The notes beneath the pieces were generated by a model, which saw only the letters and a program-made list of their open reading frames with translations, did not search any database and was not told where the DNA came from. Both the position numbers and the translations under genes were made by a program. Shown here piece after piece: positions 35,090-49,007 of a stretch of DNA of 64,000 nt. This DNA is from Chlorophyllum brunneum (taxonomy: Eukaryota > Basidiomycota > Agaricomycetes > Agaricales > Agaricaceae). Each line of letters begins with the position of its first letter. The stretch's first letter is position 1. Where the stretch lies: assembly GCA_963576785.1 (NCBI GenBank), contig OY756141.1:3742831-3806830 (forward strand). The letters run 5' to 3'.

Positions 35090-36540
35090 GATTAATGCTG
35101 GTTAAATAAGGTAAATGAAATGGGGGAAGAGAGGGGATGCAGGAGCTGGTCTGTTTGGACAGTTGCAGCAAAGTTTGAGATTATATACGAGGGTGCCCGA
35201 AAGCAATGATTCTCGATGACAGTTTGAAACAGCAGATCCGGGAATCCAGAAATAAATTAAGACCAAGGGATACTGAGCAAGAACACACAAAACCTCAAGC
35301 TCTGAATAGAACTGCAGGGGTAATCCGAACTACCATGTTTGTTTGAACAGGACGAGCCCATCATCACGGAAAATTATATATTGCACCATCCGCGTCGGAG
35401 GGGCGTACGAGGAATATGCATCGCACTCAGTAAGCTCGCCAAATTTGAGCGGCGAAATCGTCTCGCCTGAGGTTTGAGTGTTAGCTGGGTTAAGCTCTGA
35501 CAGGATCAAAAATGTAGTCAGGTGATCGTTTTGATCCGGTTTGGGAAGGTGCGATGCGATCAGCGCCTAGGCCTAAACTAGCCGTTGGAATTCCGTCGAC
35601 AATCACTCCGTCCAAATCCGGTGCAGATCCCAACATTCAATAATCAATATTCAGCATTTGAGTCTCGCATGCCTCGGTCAGTGACCCGTTGTCCAGACGA
35701 TAGTTTCTTGTTTCTTCGTCGCTAGGTCTGCTTTGTTATTCCTTTCTCACACTCCCATGGCAATCAAGACCGTGGTCAATTTGGTTGTACAGTCAAGTCC
35801 AACCCCATTTGGGTTTGGATCCAATGAAGTCGCCTCTGTTTACTCGGTCATAGCCCAGCGAGCGGCGAGCGCTCAGGGCTTCATTTGCTGGAACAGTCTC
35901 ATGTCCTGAAACGCTGTCCTTTCCATTTTCTAGACCTCAGCGGATGTATCAGGTTTATCGAAGTGGTGAAGCGGGAAAATTACTGTCAGATATTACTCGG
36001 ATAGTTCGCCTCACGACTACCATTGTGGCGGAGCCTTGTTCGGAAGTGTATGGGGCTATCTATAGACTTTCACATTAGAGGGAAACGTGTAGTGGATCTG
36101 CAGCAACGGACATTGATTACCCTGGATTCATTGGCTAGAGATGATTGGCTCACTCCCTGGAAGAGATGATGTTATATAGTACCCCTTCGAGACCTTTGAC
36201 TAGTTCACTCTCCATTCACGTCCCCAATGCACTGACTCGACGACAACATCACAATATATTAAGCTTTGCACGTGTACTTGAAGTTGGGACCGAATAGCTT
36301 AGCAACAGCTATGACCCTGAGTTACCGAACCACTACCGATCCTTCTCAGGAGAAGTAGCGTAAGTTGCCATTCAGTCGGATCCAGGTTCCGGCATGGTCT
36401 GTGGATAGGCTTCTTAGCTTCCTCTGGCTTGTCTTTGACACACAACCTTGACCATGGCCCCCACCCCCCCGCTGCCGCCATTTCATGGCCTGGAGACTGG
36501 GTATGTTCACAATTTTGCCCTCCTGGATCACACATAATGA
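35090..36540. other. Intergenic, no gene seen
   Basis: 1.45 kb between divergently transcribed genes. A 78-codon minus-strand frame at 36299-36535 has no recognisable domain. Nothing else stands out. Confidence 0.5.
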
Positions 36541-37996
36541 ATGATTTACCTACCTAGAAATGGGCCAATCGTACGTGGTCTCCTTACTGATGTTTGGGCT
36601 GATTGACGGGCATATTGCTCAGATGATTGGGTTTGCAGTTGAATGCTTGCTGTTTGGATTGCTCATAGCTCAGATTTGTGAGATGATGTTGATTATGTTC
36701 TTCAGACACTAACATTCACCCTAGGTATATATGCGAAGCAACGCAAATGCCATCGTGACAGAGCCCTGATGCAAAGCTTAGGTGAGTGTAAAACGGGCCC
36801 TGAGGGTTAACTACTGACGAACTGTGACTTCCAGTGTATACGCTGTGCTTTGTTGAACTGTTCCGTTTTATCGTCATTTTCCAGAGCGCATGGGGGCTTC
36901 TTGTTCAGATGCGTGGCCCAGGAAGAGTTGCGTCTTCTACACCGCTTGCAATGACTCTACCGTCCCTGGCTGGTTTCGGTGAATACCATTTCCTCGTCTG
37001 TTACTACTCACCCACTGATTTTTTTCTGCTAGAGTCTGCTACTGTACAAATATTCTTTGCATGGTGGGGTAATTCGGTTCTAGGCAGGCTGTGGCTCAAC
37101 GATGCGTTGTAGGCGGATATGGTCTATGCGACGAGAAGAACGGCCTTACCTGTTTGCTGCTGTAATTATCATGATGGTGAGCCACTTACCCGACGTAATA
37201 CTGGTTCATATCATATGTTCCCAAGATCGCGATCACGCAGACGGGGGGGTCGGTAGCTTTGAGCTATCAGGTGAGCGAAACGTCACTTTTAGGGTTTTTT
37301 GGCCTCCCTGAAAGAGTCTCAGATTGGTAGGGTAGTGGCACACGCACAACACTCGGAGAGTGATCGTGCACTCGTTACCGCGGTGAGGGACCAGTTTTCG
37401 GTCTAATGCTACCAGTTAGTTGATACACATTTAAGATCTGGCTCGGAGGGAGTTTTGCTTGTGATCTCCTTATCGTTATTACAATGGCGCTTATTGTACG
37501 AGCTCCTCATCACATACTATCTTCAGATCTGATCATTCTTCCAGCTCATAGGTGTACGGAAGGAAACGGCGTTCAAAGAAACGGAAAAGATAATCAACTA
37601 TCTCCTCCGTTTGATTGTCGAGACTGGTGCTTTAACAGTGGTAGCGGCTACTGTGATGCTTGGTTTACATCAAAAATATCCACAGGAATCGTATTGCCTT
37701 GGGATGTGTGTTCTTCCACTCCTTACGATCCGGGTTCCGCGCTGACGAACATTAGACTCTTCATACTAGGTGGATTGTACGCCATTTCTATGTTTGTGTC
37801 AGCAAGATTGGAACTCATTTTTTCAAGGTATACCAACATTTTCCTGTTTTTGCTGAACAGCAGAGAAAAGCCACGCGATGCACTTAATGAAATCAGTCTC
37901 CATTTTGCGTCAAACATACAGGGGACGTCTTCAAGTTCCCAGCCGATCGGCGAAAGCCTTGATTTGACTTCGCGAGCACGAAGTTCTAAAGAATAG
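36541..37996 (+). CDS. DUF6534-type multi-pass membrane protein
   Basis: The gene is split into about eleven small exons: 36541-36570, 36623-36677, 36725-36781, 36835-36978, 37033-37063, 37113-37176, 37226-37270, one near 37330-37380, one ending 37495, 37545-37705 and 37756-37996. Joined pieces give the usual DUF6534 order: a first helix VECLLFGLLIAQICIYAK, then VYTLCFVELFRFIVIFQSAW, the signature VQIFFAWRIWSM, PYLFAAVIIMM, WLGGSFACDLLIVITMAL, the loop KETEKIINYLLRLIVETGAL, a helix TVVAATVMLGLH, and LGGLYAISMF. These are seven-helix proteins common in Agaricomycetes; their function is not established. The joint around 37270-37330 did not close in phase by hand, so either that boundary is mis-set or there is a lesion there. 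The last exon may contain one more optional intron of 63 nt (in frame). Confidence 0.75.
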
Positions 37997-38203
37997 ATTT
38001 ATAATTGAAGCCCGCACACCACTCCCTAACTTCGGACCGACTGCTTCTTTATATCAGAATCTAGGGTTTTCGTTTGTTTATTTTTGCTTCGGGTATCAGG
38101 GTAACGCAGATTCACACGGGGATTCTGCTGAAACAATCGTATAGTAGGAATAGCATCCATAGATCAATAACACTACACAGCACAGTGAGTATTGAACTGC
38201 CAA

Positions 38204-38926
38204 TCAATCAAAGCGGCGACCAGAATGCAACAAGACAGTCACCATTACAGCAACGTCTAACAATCCAGCCTGGACGGCCGAAGTGGTGATCTCCAACAGA
38301 ACCCCTTGAACTATTCGAGTAATCTTGGCTAATGGTTCTCCCTGGTCATTACTGAGGGGATATAACTATAAACTATTAGGCACAAATATCCACAACTGAG
38401 CTCATCGGGACTCACTGATGTCACTTCATTGGAAATCTTCCAAATATACCGCCTGCCGCGATGATCCATGAATCTACCCCTGAAGGATGTCAAGCAATAT
38501 TATGCCGGGACGTCAATCTCTAAATGCCAATCAAGGCGCTGGGGAATCGCACCTTCCATCCGGACATAGCTGCAGTAATGAAGAAGCCCGCTGCTTGTGA
38601 AATGAACGGAACACCTCAACTTCTGGGTGGCGTTGCCAATCAATAACACCCGAAGTCTCCCCATCAGCGCGTCTGATTGTCGTGTCCCCGAAGCCCCGTT
38701 TGTTGGTCGCGATCTTATACGACCTTTGGAAGCTGGCATCTGTCACATCGCAGTTGAGAATGTCCTGGTCGGGGCTCGAGAACACAAACGTGATAACGTT
38801 GGGTGAGAGGACGGGGATGCAGTGCGGTAGAGCGCCAAATGTTGGAGAAAGCCTCTGGTCAGGAAGTGGGAGGCTACTCGTTTGAAGGTTGAACCAGTCT
38901 TCCTGACCGTACGGATTGCCGAACAT
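38204..38926 (-). CDS. DUF6593-like protein, paralogue 2
   Basis: Three exons (38553-38926, 38416-38479, 38204-38365) close in phase to 199 residues. The plan copies paralogue 1: exon lengths 374/64/162 versus 398/64/165, with introns in the same phases. Matching landmarks are PTFGALPH, FVFSSPDQDILNCDVTD, RSYKIAT, GDTTIRRADGETSGVIDW, GRFMDHRGRRYIWKI, LAKITRIVQGVLLEI and the ending VAVMVTVLLHSGRRFD. Sequence identity between the paralogues is low apart from these landmarks, so the duplication is old. The final intron is only 50 nt; using the nearer CTCAG acceptor would put a stop in frame, so TTTATAG was chosen. Function is unknown. Confidence 0.75.
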
Positions 38927-39606
38927 GGGATGAAGTCAAGGATGAGTGGACGCGGGGGGGGGGGCGAGCGGTACCCGTGATCCCCTGCATGTATTTGTAG
39001 GGTACCAAACAGCCAGGGTTAGCCATGAAACACGACGGGTGCGCCTTTGTATCTCGGACACGGCCACCTCGGTGTTCAAAAGATCTGCATTCAACAGCGG
39101 ACACTGCACGGGAAGGAGTAATTAGCTCCTATTCGAGGTCAGAACGGAGGTGGAGATGTCGCAAGGCGAAGACCATCACAGGACATCTCGGTGATGGACC
39201 TGGACATATGTCAGAACAAGTGATTTGATTCAATGTTGTCAATGAATTCGGTGATTCCGCGTGTCTACAAGCGGGGTGACGCAAAGAATCTCAGCGGTTC
39301 GCCCCGATAACAGTGGTGTGATACAAAAAAGGCAGCAAGCCCGTGTCAAGAAACCTACTCACGCACACAGGCGTTGCCACTGAACCCCTTTTCCATCTGA
39401 TGCCCAGCTAGTGTACAAGGTAACGTGGCCCTCCCTCAGTCCCTTCATAGGTTCCAATTTCTGAGAGTGCCCCGTCAGCGCCCTAATGCCGTCCCCACTG
39501 CCATAACGTTCAAAATAACTTCTGGGTAAAACCGGAGTACTAGTGTAAAACCGGGTATTGGGCTAGTGGCTGACGTTAACGAGGCTCGTCACCAACGTCT
39601 ATCTAC
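38927..39606. other. Intergenic, divergent promoter region
   Basis: The sequence contains a run of ten G around 38955-38964 and no supportable gene. It separates divergently transcribed genes. Confidence 0.5.
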
Positions 39607-41480
39607 ATGCATCTGCCAAAGCTCCTCTTAATTGCTCAGATATGTTTGGCGAAGTCAATGTTGTCACTATGCACAACTGATATCAAAGTGGATCGCCTTG
39701 TCTCGCGTCGCCACCAGTCCCGGGATGTCGGATTTGCGAAAGGAGGTAGTGGTCACGACCATGATCACGGGAAAAAGGGCCACTTGAGTGAACCCGATGG
39801 TTTTGAAGTCTCGTTTTACCATATCAATGATGTTCATGCGTGAGTGTCTTCCGTTAGTGACCTTCGCCGCAAGTCTGCAATGAGATGGGTCCGGCAGGCA
39901 TCTAGGCGAGTTCAGGGCCAGTGGGTCTGCATGTACAGATCCGTTCAAGGGTACGTTAGATCCTTACTTGGTTGAGATCTTTGGTTCCTTGAACAACACT
40001 CAACTTCAAGGCTGTGTTGGTGGATACGCCCGTGTCAAGACTGTCATCGAGCAGCAGCGCCCTGGAAAGAAGAAGTCATTATTCTTGAATGCCGGAGACG
40101 AATTCCAGGTCAGCCACCTCCAAGTTGCGTTGTGCATCGACTGAAATTACATAGGGAACTCTGTTCTATACCATCTACAAGGGCGAGAAGATTGCGTTGA
40201 CTCTCAATCAACTCGGATTTGACGCCATGACCCTCGGAAATCACGAATTTGATGATGGAGATGACCACCTCAGTGATTTCCTCACCAAACTCACATTCCC
40301 CATCATCTCTAGTAATATTCACACACGAAACCCCAAACTCGCCAAGCACCTCACCCCTTTCAAAATTTTTGATAAATTAAACTTGGCGCTTTTGGCCGTC
40401 ACGACTGAGACGACCGCTACTACATCTAATCCCAGTAACCTCACTACATTCGAGGATCCCGTCGCTGCCGCACAGCGCACAGTCAAGATCATCAAGAAGT
40501 TTCACCCTAATATCAACCGAATTGTTGCCCTTACTCATATAGGCTATGCTGCGGATATCCGTCTCGCACAGAACACTACAGGGATTTCCTTGATTATCGG
40601 CGGACACTCGCATACCCTCCTAGGAAATTTTACCGGAGCCGCTGGACCATACCCTACAATCGTCAATAATCTTGATGGAGATGAGGTGTTTGTGGTGACG
40701 TCGTATAGATGGGGAGAGTATTTGGGATACATCGACGTTGAGTATGATCGACACGGGAAGATCATTTCATATGATGGTGCACCCATTCACCTTGGCAACT
40801 CAACTGCGGAAGAACCGGGGCTAAAAGCACAGATCAAGGAATGGGAAAAGGCCTTTGATGGATTCGCGAACACTGTGATTGGCATTACGCAAAACGACCT
40901 CATACAAAATACCTGCCAGAAAACTGAATGCAATCTCGGTGACGTTACTGCTGATGCATTGGAGGCTTACCGCCCAGGTCCCATTGCTGCGATTATGAAT
41001 GCTGGTGGCATCCGAATACAGATTGACGCCGGAAATATCACCGAGCAGGATGCGTTAGACTGCTTCCCTTTTGGAAACGCCTACGTAGAGCTCGACTTCA
41101 CTGGTGCTGAGCTGTGGGACGTTTTCGAGAGTGTCGTCTCAGGGGTCAGTGTCAACAATGGTCGAGTTGTCACAACCTTCGCTCAAGTATCAGAAAACAT
41201 TCGTTTGACTTATAACCCGTCAAATCCACCGGGAAGAAAGCTTATCACTCTCGCGATCGCTGGTCAACCCATCGTTCCATCCCAGACATATAGCATCGCC
41301 ACTGTCGACTTTTTGGCTCGAGGTGGTGATAATCTTTGGCCGGCACGTAGCGACTTTGTCATTCTGGAGACAGTAGACCAAGTTTGGAGTCAGTATGTCC
41401 AGACGCACAGCCCCCTCAACTACGACCTAGATGGTCGTATCTCGACCACAACCGAGACGCTACCTCACAAAGGGAGCTGA
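39607..41480 (+). CDS. 5'-nucleotidase-type metallophosphatase, secreted
   Basis: Four exons (39607-39839, 39898-39950, 40011-40108, 40155-41480) close in phase to 569 residues, normal for the family. A hydrophobic N-terminus (MHLPKLLLIAQICLAKSMLS) acts as signal peptide, and a His/Asp/Gly-rich stretch (SGHDHDHGKKGH) follows. The calcineurin-like metal-binding motifs are all present: DVHAH (about residues 75-79), GDEFQG (124-129), GNHEFD (156-161), ALTHIGY, and GGHSH (277-281). The C-terminal nucleotidase domain shows the substrate-binding string NAGGIR, then DALDCFPFGN and the late FLARGGDN. Such enzymes cleave phosphate from nucleoside 5'-monophosphates or related esters at the cell surface. 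No GPI signal is seen at the C-terminus, so it is probably released. The second base of the usual GD-x-x-Q-G-S differs: GDEFQGT here. Confidence 0.92.
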
Positions 41481-41589
41481 TGATTTAATAACCTTTTATT
41501 TAGTTATATAATGCGCCGAGTAGGATACATGGAAAAGAATTCAAGTCGCCGAATTTTGTCTTCCAAAGTTCCGAACGTCTAAAGCGACA

Positions 41590-43270
41590 TTAACGAGAGA
41601 CTGGTAACACGAAACTGAGTATACGTACTTGCAGCCCAAGCACGTAATCCTCGTCAATCATGAACGACGAGCAAGTCGTGTTAAACGCCAGCTCCCACCG
41701 CTTTGGTGACCGACTGTGGTTGAGGGAATGACGGTAAATGTTGAGGTCGTTTGTCACACGGTCTTCCGGTGAAGTGTGATTTATGTTAAAATCAAGGATA
41801 GAGATGCTCCAATGTTCATGTTCCAGAGGAATGAGCACCCGAGTACCTTGAACATACCTGTATCATCAATCAAGACATGCTACAGTGTTGTAAATTCCTG
41901 ATCAGGTGCTCACCTCAGCCAACTACTTGTAACTCGCATTGGGGAAAAGAAGAATTTGTATCGACACCAGGTTTCCCACGGAACATCCAGGTCTTCAGCC
42001 ACTGTATCTCTTAAGTGGGTATAGGGCACGAAAGCGGAGTGGTCAATGAAGAAAGTAGCATGAGTAATTCGTGAGTTGAGGAAGCGAATGGATATGACAT
42101 AGACGCGCGACTCGGGGTCTGTTGTGAAGATGCCATCATGTCGAGGTCGCCCGAGGAAAGGACTAGTGTGAGACTGAATAGACGATAGCCGGATACCTGG
42201 GAGAAGTTCAGGGAAGTTCAGTCTCGCAACGCAGAAAGGCGGAAGAACGGGGTTTCTCGGATAGTCGATGTTGTAGATGTAGATACTCCCACTGCTTTCC
42301 GTGGAAAAGATCGCATAGGAACGTGAACCTAGGAGCTCAAACGAACTAGCTCCGGGTGGCAGCGGCAAGGAAGATGTCGCAGAGTTCTTCGGTGGAGTGA
42401 TACGGTGAGCCAGCATACGTCGATCAGCCCAACCTGACACTCACCAGAATAAGTGTTCCCGATTTCCAGTCCCAGAGTAGTAGATGTCCTGACCCGCTCG
42501 GGAAGAATAGAGAGAGGAGATCAGCTGCGAGTTGAATAGTCGCAGCCGAAAGATCATTCCCACGAGGATGGTAAGGGATGTTGAATTGAATGACTGGTTT
42601 GTGTGCTTCAGGGTGAGGGATATTGGTGGACAGAGTTCGAGGATGAATGTTAAGCTGACGGTCTTGAAGAGCAAAATTCGGCCTGTTGAATTGAATTACT
42701 TGTCAGACAGAGATAAGATAGAATAGCGAGGAAATATACAAGTTGTCTGCTTCTAAGAAAACGATAAGATCCTGCGTCGGATCAAGGGCGAAATCCTTGA
42801 TTAGGATACGTAGTTCTTCTGGAGACCGTATGACCTGCATGGCTGGCCTAGAGAATGTCGGGAGTTGCTGTAGGGTTAATGTAAGCCCATCCGTCTTTGC
42901 AAACACTCCTGCAACAAGCTCATATGCGATGCAAGCTCCTTCAACGTTATAAGTTTGTGTGGGCAATCTCTTGATCCCAGATGCCCGCCAGAAATGTGTG
43001 AGTTGCTTCAGGGCCAATACCCTGTTCGCGTAAGTATACCGGCCGTCATATTGGTTGATCATTCCCTGCTGTTCTAGTCTATACCGGTACTCGAATTCTG
43101 GATTAGCGATGAGAAAACCACGAAGACATTTGGAAACCTGGTCATAAGTATGATATGAACTATCCACAGCTGGTTCGCACACTCACGGAAAGGCAGGAAT
43201 GCAGCGAGTTTGCGTCAAGCCAACGGAAGATTTCGATCAGGATATCTGCAGGGAGGTCCAGTAGATTCAT
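41590..43270 (-). CDS. F-box protein
   Basis: The start is at 43270. The first exon gives a typical F-box opening (MNLLDLPADILIEIFRWLDA, then NSLHSCLS) and ends in GTGAGT. Later exons are 43182-42730 (with KCLRGFLIANPEFEYRYRLE and LALKQLTHFWRAS), 42674-42441, 42440-41910 and 41838-41590. The C-terminal part has repeated beta-strand-like blocks (LLLWDWKSGTLIL, SIYIYNIDYP, IYVISIRF-type VYVISIRFL), which suggests a propeller-like substrate domain such as those seen in Agaricomycete F-box proteins. It would serve as a substrate adaptor for an SCF ubiquitin ligase. The exact intron near 42700 is not resolved. The gene faces a small secreted-protein gene across a 148-nt shared promoter. Confidence 0.78.
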
Positions 43271-43374
43271 GAGTGTGGGTTGCTCATCAAGAATTGAAGC
43301 GGTCTGGGGAAGTGGTGCTCGGCAATGTCACGTGGCATGATGGACGTGAGAGACGGATGCAGTCGACTGAATTG

Positions 43375-43409
43375 ATGTTATGTTATGTTATGTTATGTTA
43401 TGTTATGTT
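43375..43409 (+). repeat. (ATGTT)7 pentanucleotide repeat
   Basis: Seven perfect ATGTT units lie between two divergent start codons (43270 on minus, 43419 on plus). The last unit is nine bases from the plus-strand ATG, so length changes would alter the leader of that gene. Confidence 0.95.
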
Positions 43410-43418
43410 CCTTTGGCC

Positions 43419-43886
43419 ATGCACATCCACCTTCTTGCATTTCTCCTCCTGCAGACGATACATGCACAGCCAACACCGTGCACCTTCTCCTGTCCACCTG
43501 CAGACGAGCTTGGTCAGACTCTCCTCAAGCACACTCTAGCAGTGCCATACGAATCTGATTACTCCGTCTTTGAATGCGTGTACGCATTTCTGCTAGTATC
43601 ATTTCCTGACTTGGCTGTTGACGCACGTCCTATCAGTTACGGCGAAGTGAATCCAAACCCCCGCACCCACAGTTGTTTTTACACCAAGGTTCTATCAGCA
43701 TTCCTGAACTCAAACTTATACACTGACATCCACTCAAGTCAGACGGGAAGCAAGCAGTGGGTGGCCAGACGGACAATTGCCCTACAGAAGCGGCGACTTG
43801 TTCCGATGGCGCGACTGCTTTTTCGTCTACTGGGAAGCCTGAAGTTCCGGCTTGGATCGAAAATGGACGGTGGTTACTCTATCTGA
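43419..43886 (+). CDS. Small secreted protein, Cys-containing
   Basis: The ATG at 43419 opens with a clear signal peptide (MHIHLLAFLLLQTIHAQ). The mature part begins PTPCTFSCPP and keeps further cysteines in FECVYAF and SCFYTKV. The C-x3-C, C-V-Y and C-x-Y spacing resembles small cysteine-containing secreted proteins of basidiomycetes, whose role is unknown. The frame stays open upstream through the ATGTT repeat, but a start within the repeat would add a nonsense leader. The frame continues to 43886; the last 45 residues are basic and less protein-like, so a hidden intron or an earlier true stop is possible. Confidence 0.5.
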   Translation: MHIHLLAFLLLQTIHAQPTPCTFSCPPADELGQTLLKHTLAVPYESDYSVFECVYAFLLVSFPDLAVDARPISYGEVNPNPRTHSCFYTKVLSAFLNSNLYTDIHSSQTGSKQWVARRTIALQKRRLVPMARLLFRLLGSLKFRLGSKMDGGYSI

Positions 43887-44271
43887 GCGAGAATCATACC
43901 TGATACCCCCGTTATCACGTCATTACCTCTGCAGCATTGTCATCCTGAGTGTTTCTAGTTAGGCTTCCAATACGATAATACCACCGAATTGGAGTCGCTC
44001 CTACCTCACTATGTCATGACATCAACTCTGTAAGTAACTGTCACCGGCAGGCACACTGGTAGGCCATCTTTATCCAAAGGGTATGTCAAGCGACCCAGAC
44101 CCTGGCGCTCCCCGAATTGCTGACTGAGCGTGTCTGGATTCGTGATACGATGGGGTAGCCCTATGTCCGTTATGACACCGTAGGAAATGACTCGACTCTC
44201 GTGTCGAATGATTTCAAAAGTCTCATCCCGGCTGTGATGATATCCAACACTTCTACCTACACCGATCGACC
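43887..44271. other. Intergenic, no gene seen
   Basis: Spacer between the small secreted protein and the F-box gene. No coding frame or repeat was recognised. Confidence 0.5.
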
Positions 44272-45843
44272 ATGGTGTTGAAGTTCATGAAAAAGGTCAG
44301 GAAGTATGAATCATTCTCTCCTTAAGGTCCTCAACGTAACATTCATCAGATCCGTAATCACAAGTGTAGCCGGTATCAGCTAAGAAGCTCAACAGGTTTC
44401 CAATCCTCGCATGGCGAAAATTCGTCTACATTCCCCATCGACATCTGGCAAGAAATAATCAAGCACGTCTCTTCAGATACACTCCTTAACCTTTGCCTCA
44501 TCAACAAGTCTTTCCGCTGGCTAGTACAGCCTTCAATTTTCGAACGTCTCGTCATTAAGCCGAATCGCAAATCAGAAAACCTGGTTCCGACCTTCGGCCA
44601 GCGGCTGGAGTTCCTTCAAAATCCAAGAATTTCCTGGGCTATCTGCGAATGTCATATAGACCTTGCCCATACCAAATTATCGCAATCCGTCTCTGACATC
44701 ATCTTGGGCGGATTGGTCGACTGTGCTTTATTAGCCTTACCGAATCTACGCCACTTCACCCTTATTTCAGTCCACATTTCACTTCCCATCCTCATTAAAT
44801 TCCAACAACTTCAACCTCTCACACTGTGTTTGAAATCATGCACCTATACTTCGGAAGTATGCGCTGCGAGGGATGTGCAGTGTATACCTATCAAAACTCT
44901 CCGATTTGTGGATAGCTCTCCTCACATCGAATATGCTCAAGTTCGGAAACGAGATTATCCAGCGTTATTTCTCCAGTATCACCACCTCGAATCGATCATC
45001 TCGGGAAAAGAACATGGGGAAAATACCCTCGTCGAAATAATCGCAAGGTCCAGCCCTTTCGTTTCCTTGGTTCATCTTGAGGTTCCAATCGAGTTAACCT
45101 CCTCTGAGAATCTCGTTCCGGCACTTTCTCTTTGCGTGAACCTGGAGGTATTAAATCTCCACGGACGTATTTCCCATTCTCCACCGATTCAAGATGATGA
45201 TCCACCTTTCCCAACGAATTTCTTACCAAACTTGCATTCATTTTCTGGTCCACATCAATTCGCTCATCGCCTTTGCCTCTCCCAAAAGTCCAGAAGCGCA
45301 GGGTTATTAAAATCCATCACCCTCCGCCTCCCAAATAATTTCACTATCCACTCCAGTCCTTCCATTAACCTATACAATAATCCTCAATGTGATTCTCTAC
45401 TTCGAACCATAGCCATCCTCCCCAACACCATCACTTCCTTGAATTTTATCGCCATATCCACTTTGGGGCCCGTACTTCCTCATATTAAGGCAGCCGCACC
45501 TCAGTTGCAGAGGTTGGGTATCAATTCAGACCCAAGTTTCTACGCTCGATGTCTCGCCCCCGAAGAATTCGTCGAGCGTCTGAAGTTGGCGCAGAATGAC
45601 ATTCCTTTGACGTTGGAGGAACTCACTGTTGGCATTCAACTAAAGAATCCATTTAGGAGCAACGACTGCAAGAAAGGAATGAAAGCAAAGCACGACGCGA
45701 GTGTTCTACCAGAAGCCGCTTTCTCTATGCTTTCGAGTTTGGGAACGTTGAGGGTTTGGTATTGGGCGAACCCGACACCGCAGTGGGTTACTTGGGTGAA
45801 AAGCGCAAACAGGGTCATTGATACGTTCTGGAAAAGTTCTTGA
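44272..45843 (+). CDS. F-box protein with C-terminal repeat-like region
   Basis: Two exons (44272-44295 and 44350-45843) close to 505 residues. The first exon encodes just MVLKFMKK and ends at a GTCAGG donor, so a start inside exon 2 is also possible. The F-box core sits at about residues 40-80: FPIDIWQEIIKHVSSDTLL, then NLCLINKSFRWLVQPSIF. The rest has regularly spaced leucines (LEVLNLHGRIS, LHSFSGPHQF, SLNFIAISTLGPV, LEELTVGIQL), as in leucine-rich-type substrate domains of fungal F-box proteins. It would recruit a substrate to an SCF complex; the target is unknown. Confidence 0.8.
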
Positions 45844-46360
45844 CGAGATCGTACCTGTTGTAAGGAGACCTCTGTGTATATAGTACGCTTCGCGGATTTC
45901 CCCTGGCCATGCCAATCAATGCCGTTAGCCAGCTAAGCATATAATACTGGGAAAACCGTCTAAGGCGTACGATTACATTCAGATTTACACCCTCGGCGCC
46001 ATTCTAAAAACTACAAAAAATCATCACTATCAAACACCGAAGGTGGGTCAGAAAGATATGTAATGTACGCAAACGAGGAAAGATGGGTTGATGGATATCC
46101 AGGAAAGATGTAACTGTATATCTGTGAGTCGAACGCGGTGAGTAAGAATCACATCATAACGATGGCAATGTTAACCCAGCGGTCATAAACGGAACAAGCA
46201 TGGAACCATGAAAAGGTGTGCCAGAAACATGCAAGCAAGCAAGTACAACTAGATGCAACCGTGGACGGATGACGGATGACGGGAAAAGGGTATGCAACAG
46301 CGAAGAAGACGAGCGAATCAATATGTACGTGGAGGGGGACTGAGCGTTCAAATCCCCGTA
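45844..46360. other. Intergenic between converging genes
   Basis: Holds the 3' ends of the F-box gene and the SRPK-type gene. It contains a GGATGAC direct duplication near 46265 and no gene. Confidence 0.5.
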
Positions 46361-48736
<2,376 letters not shown>

Positions 48737-49007
48737 TTAATACGGGGCGCGGGCGACAGATAAGCACGGGGTGCGTGCTGCCACAGATAAGACCCTTCTG
48801 CCGAGGTGGCAGCGTTCCTAGGGTCGCTGACCTGTGCAAACTATGCACCAGATGCTGCAGAATGATCCAGGCGTGTCTTGCCGCTGTGGGTGGCGGTGAG
48901 GAGGCGTCGCTGCTCGCTGTTGCTCACGGTGCTGAGTGTGTCGGGAGTTCGGAGTCGGATCATCCAATTTTGCATACTACCGTGGGAACTACTTGCCATC
49001 GATAAGC

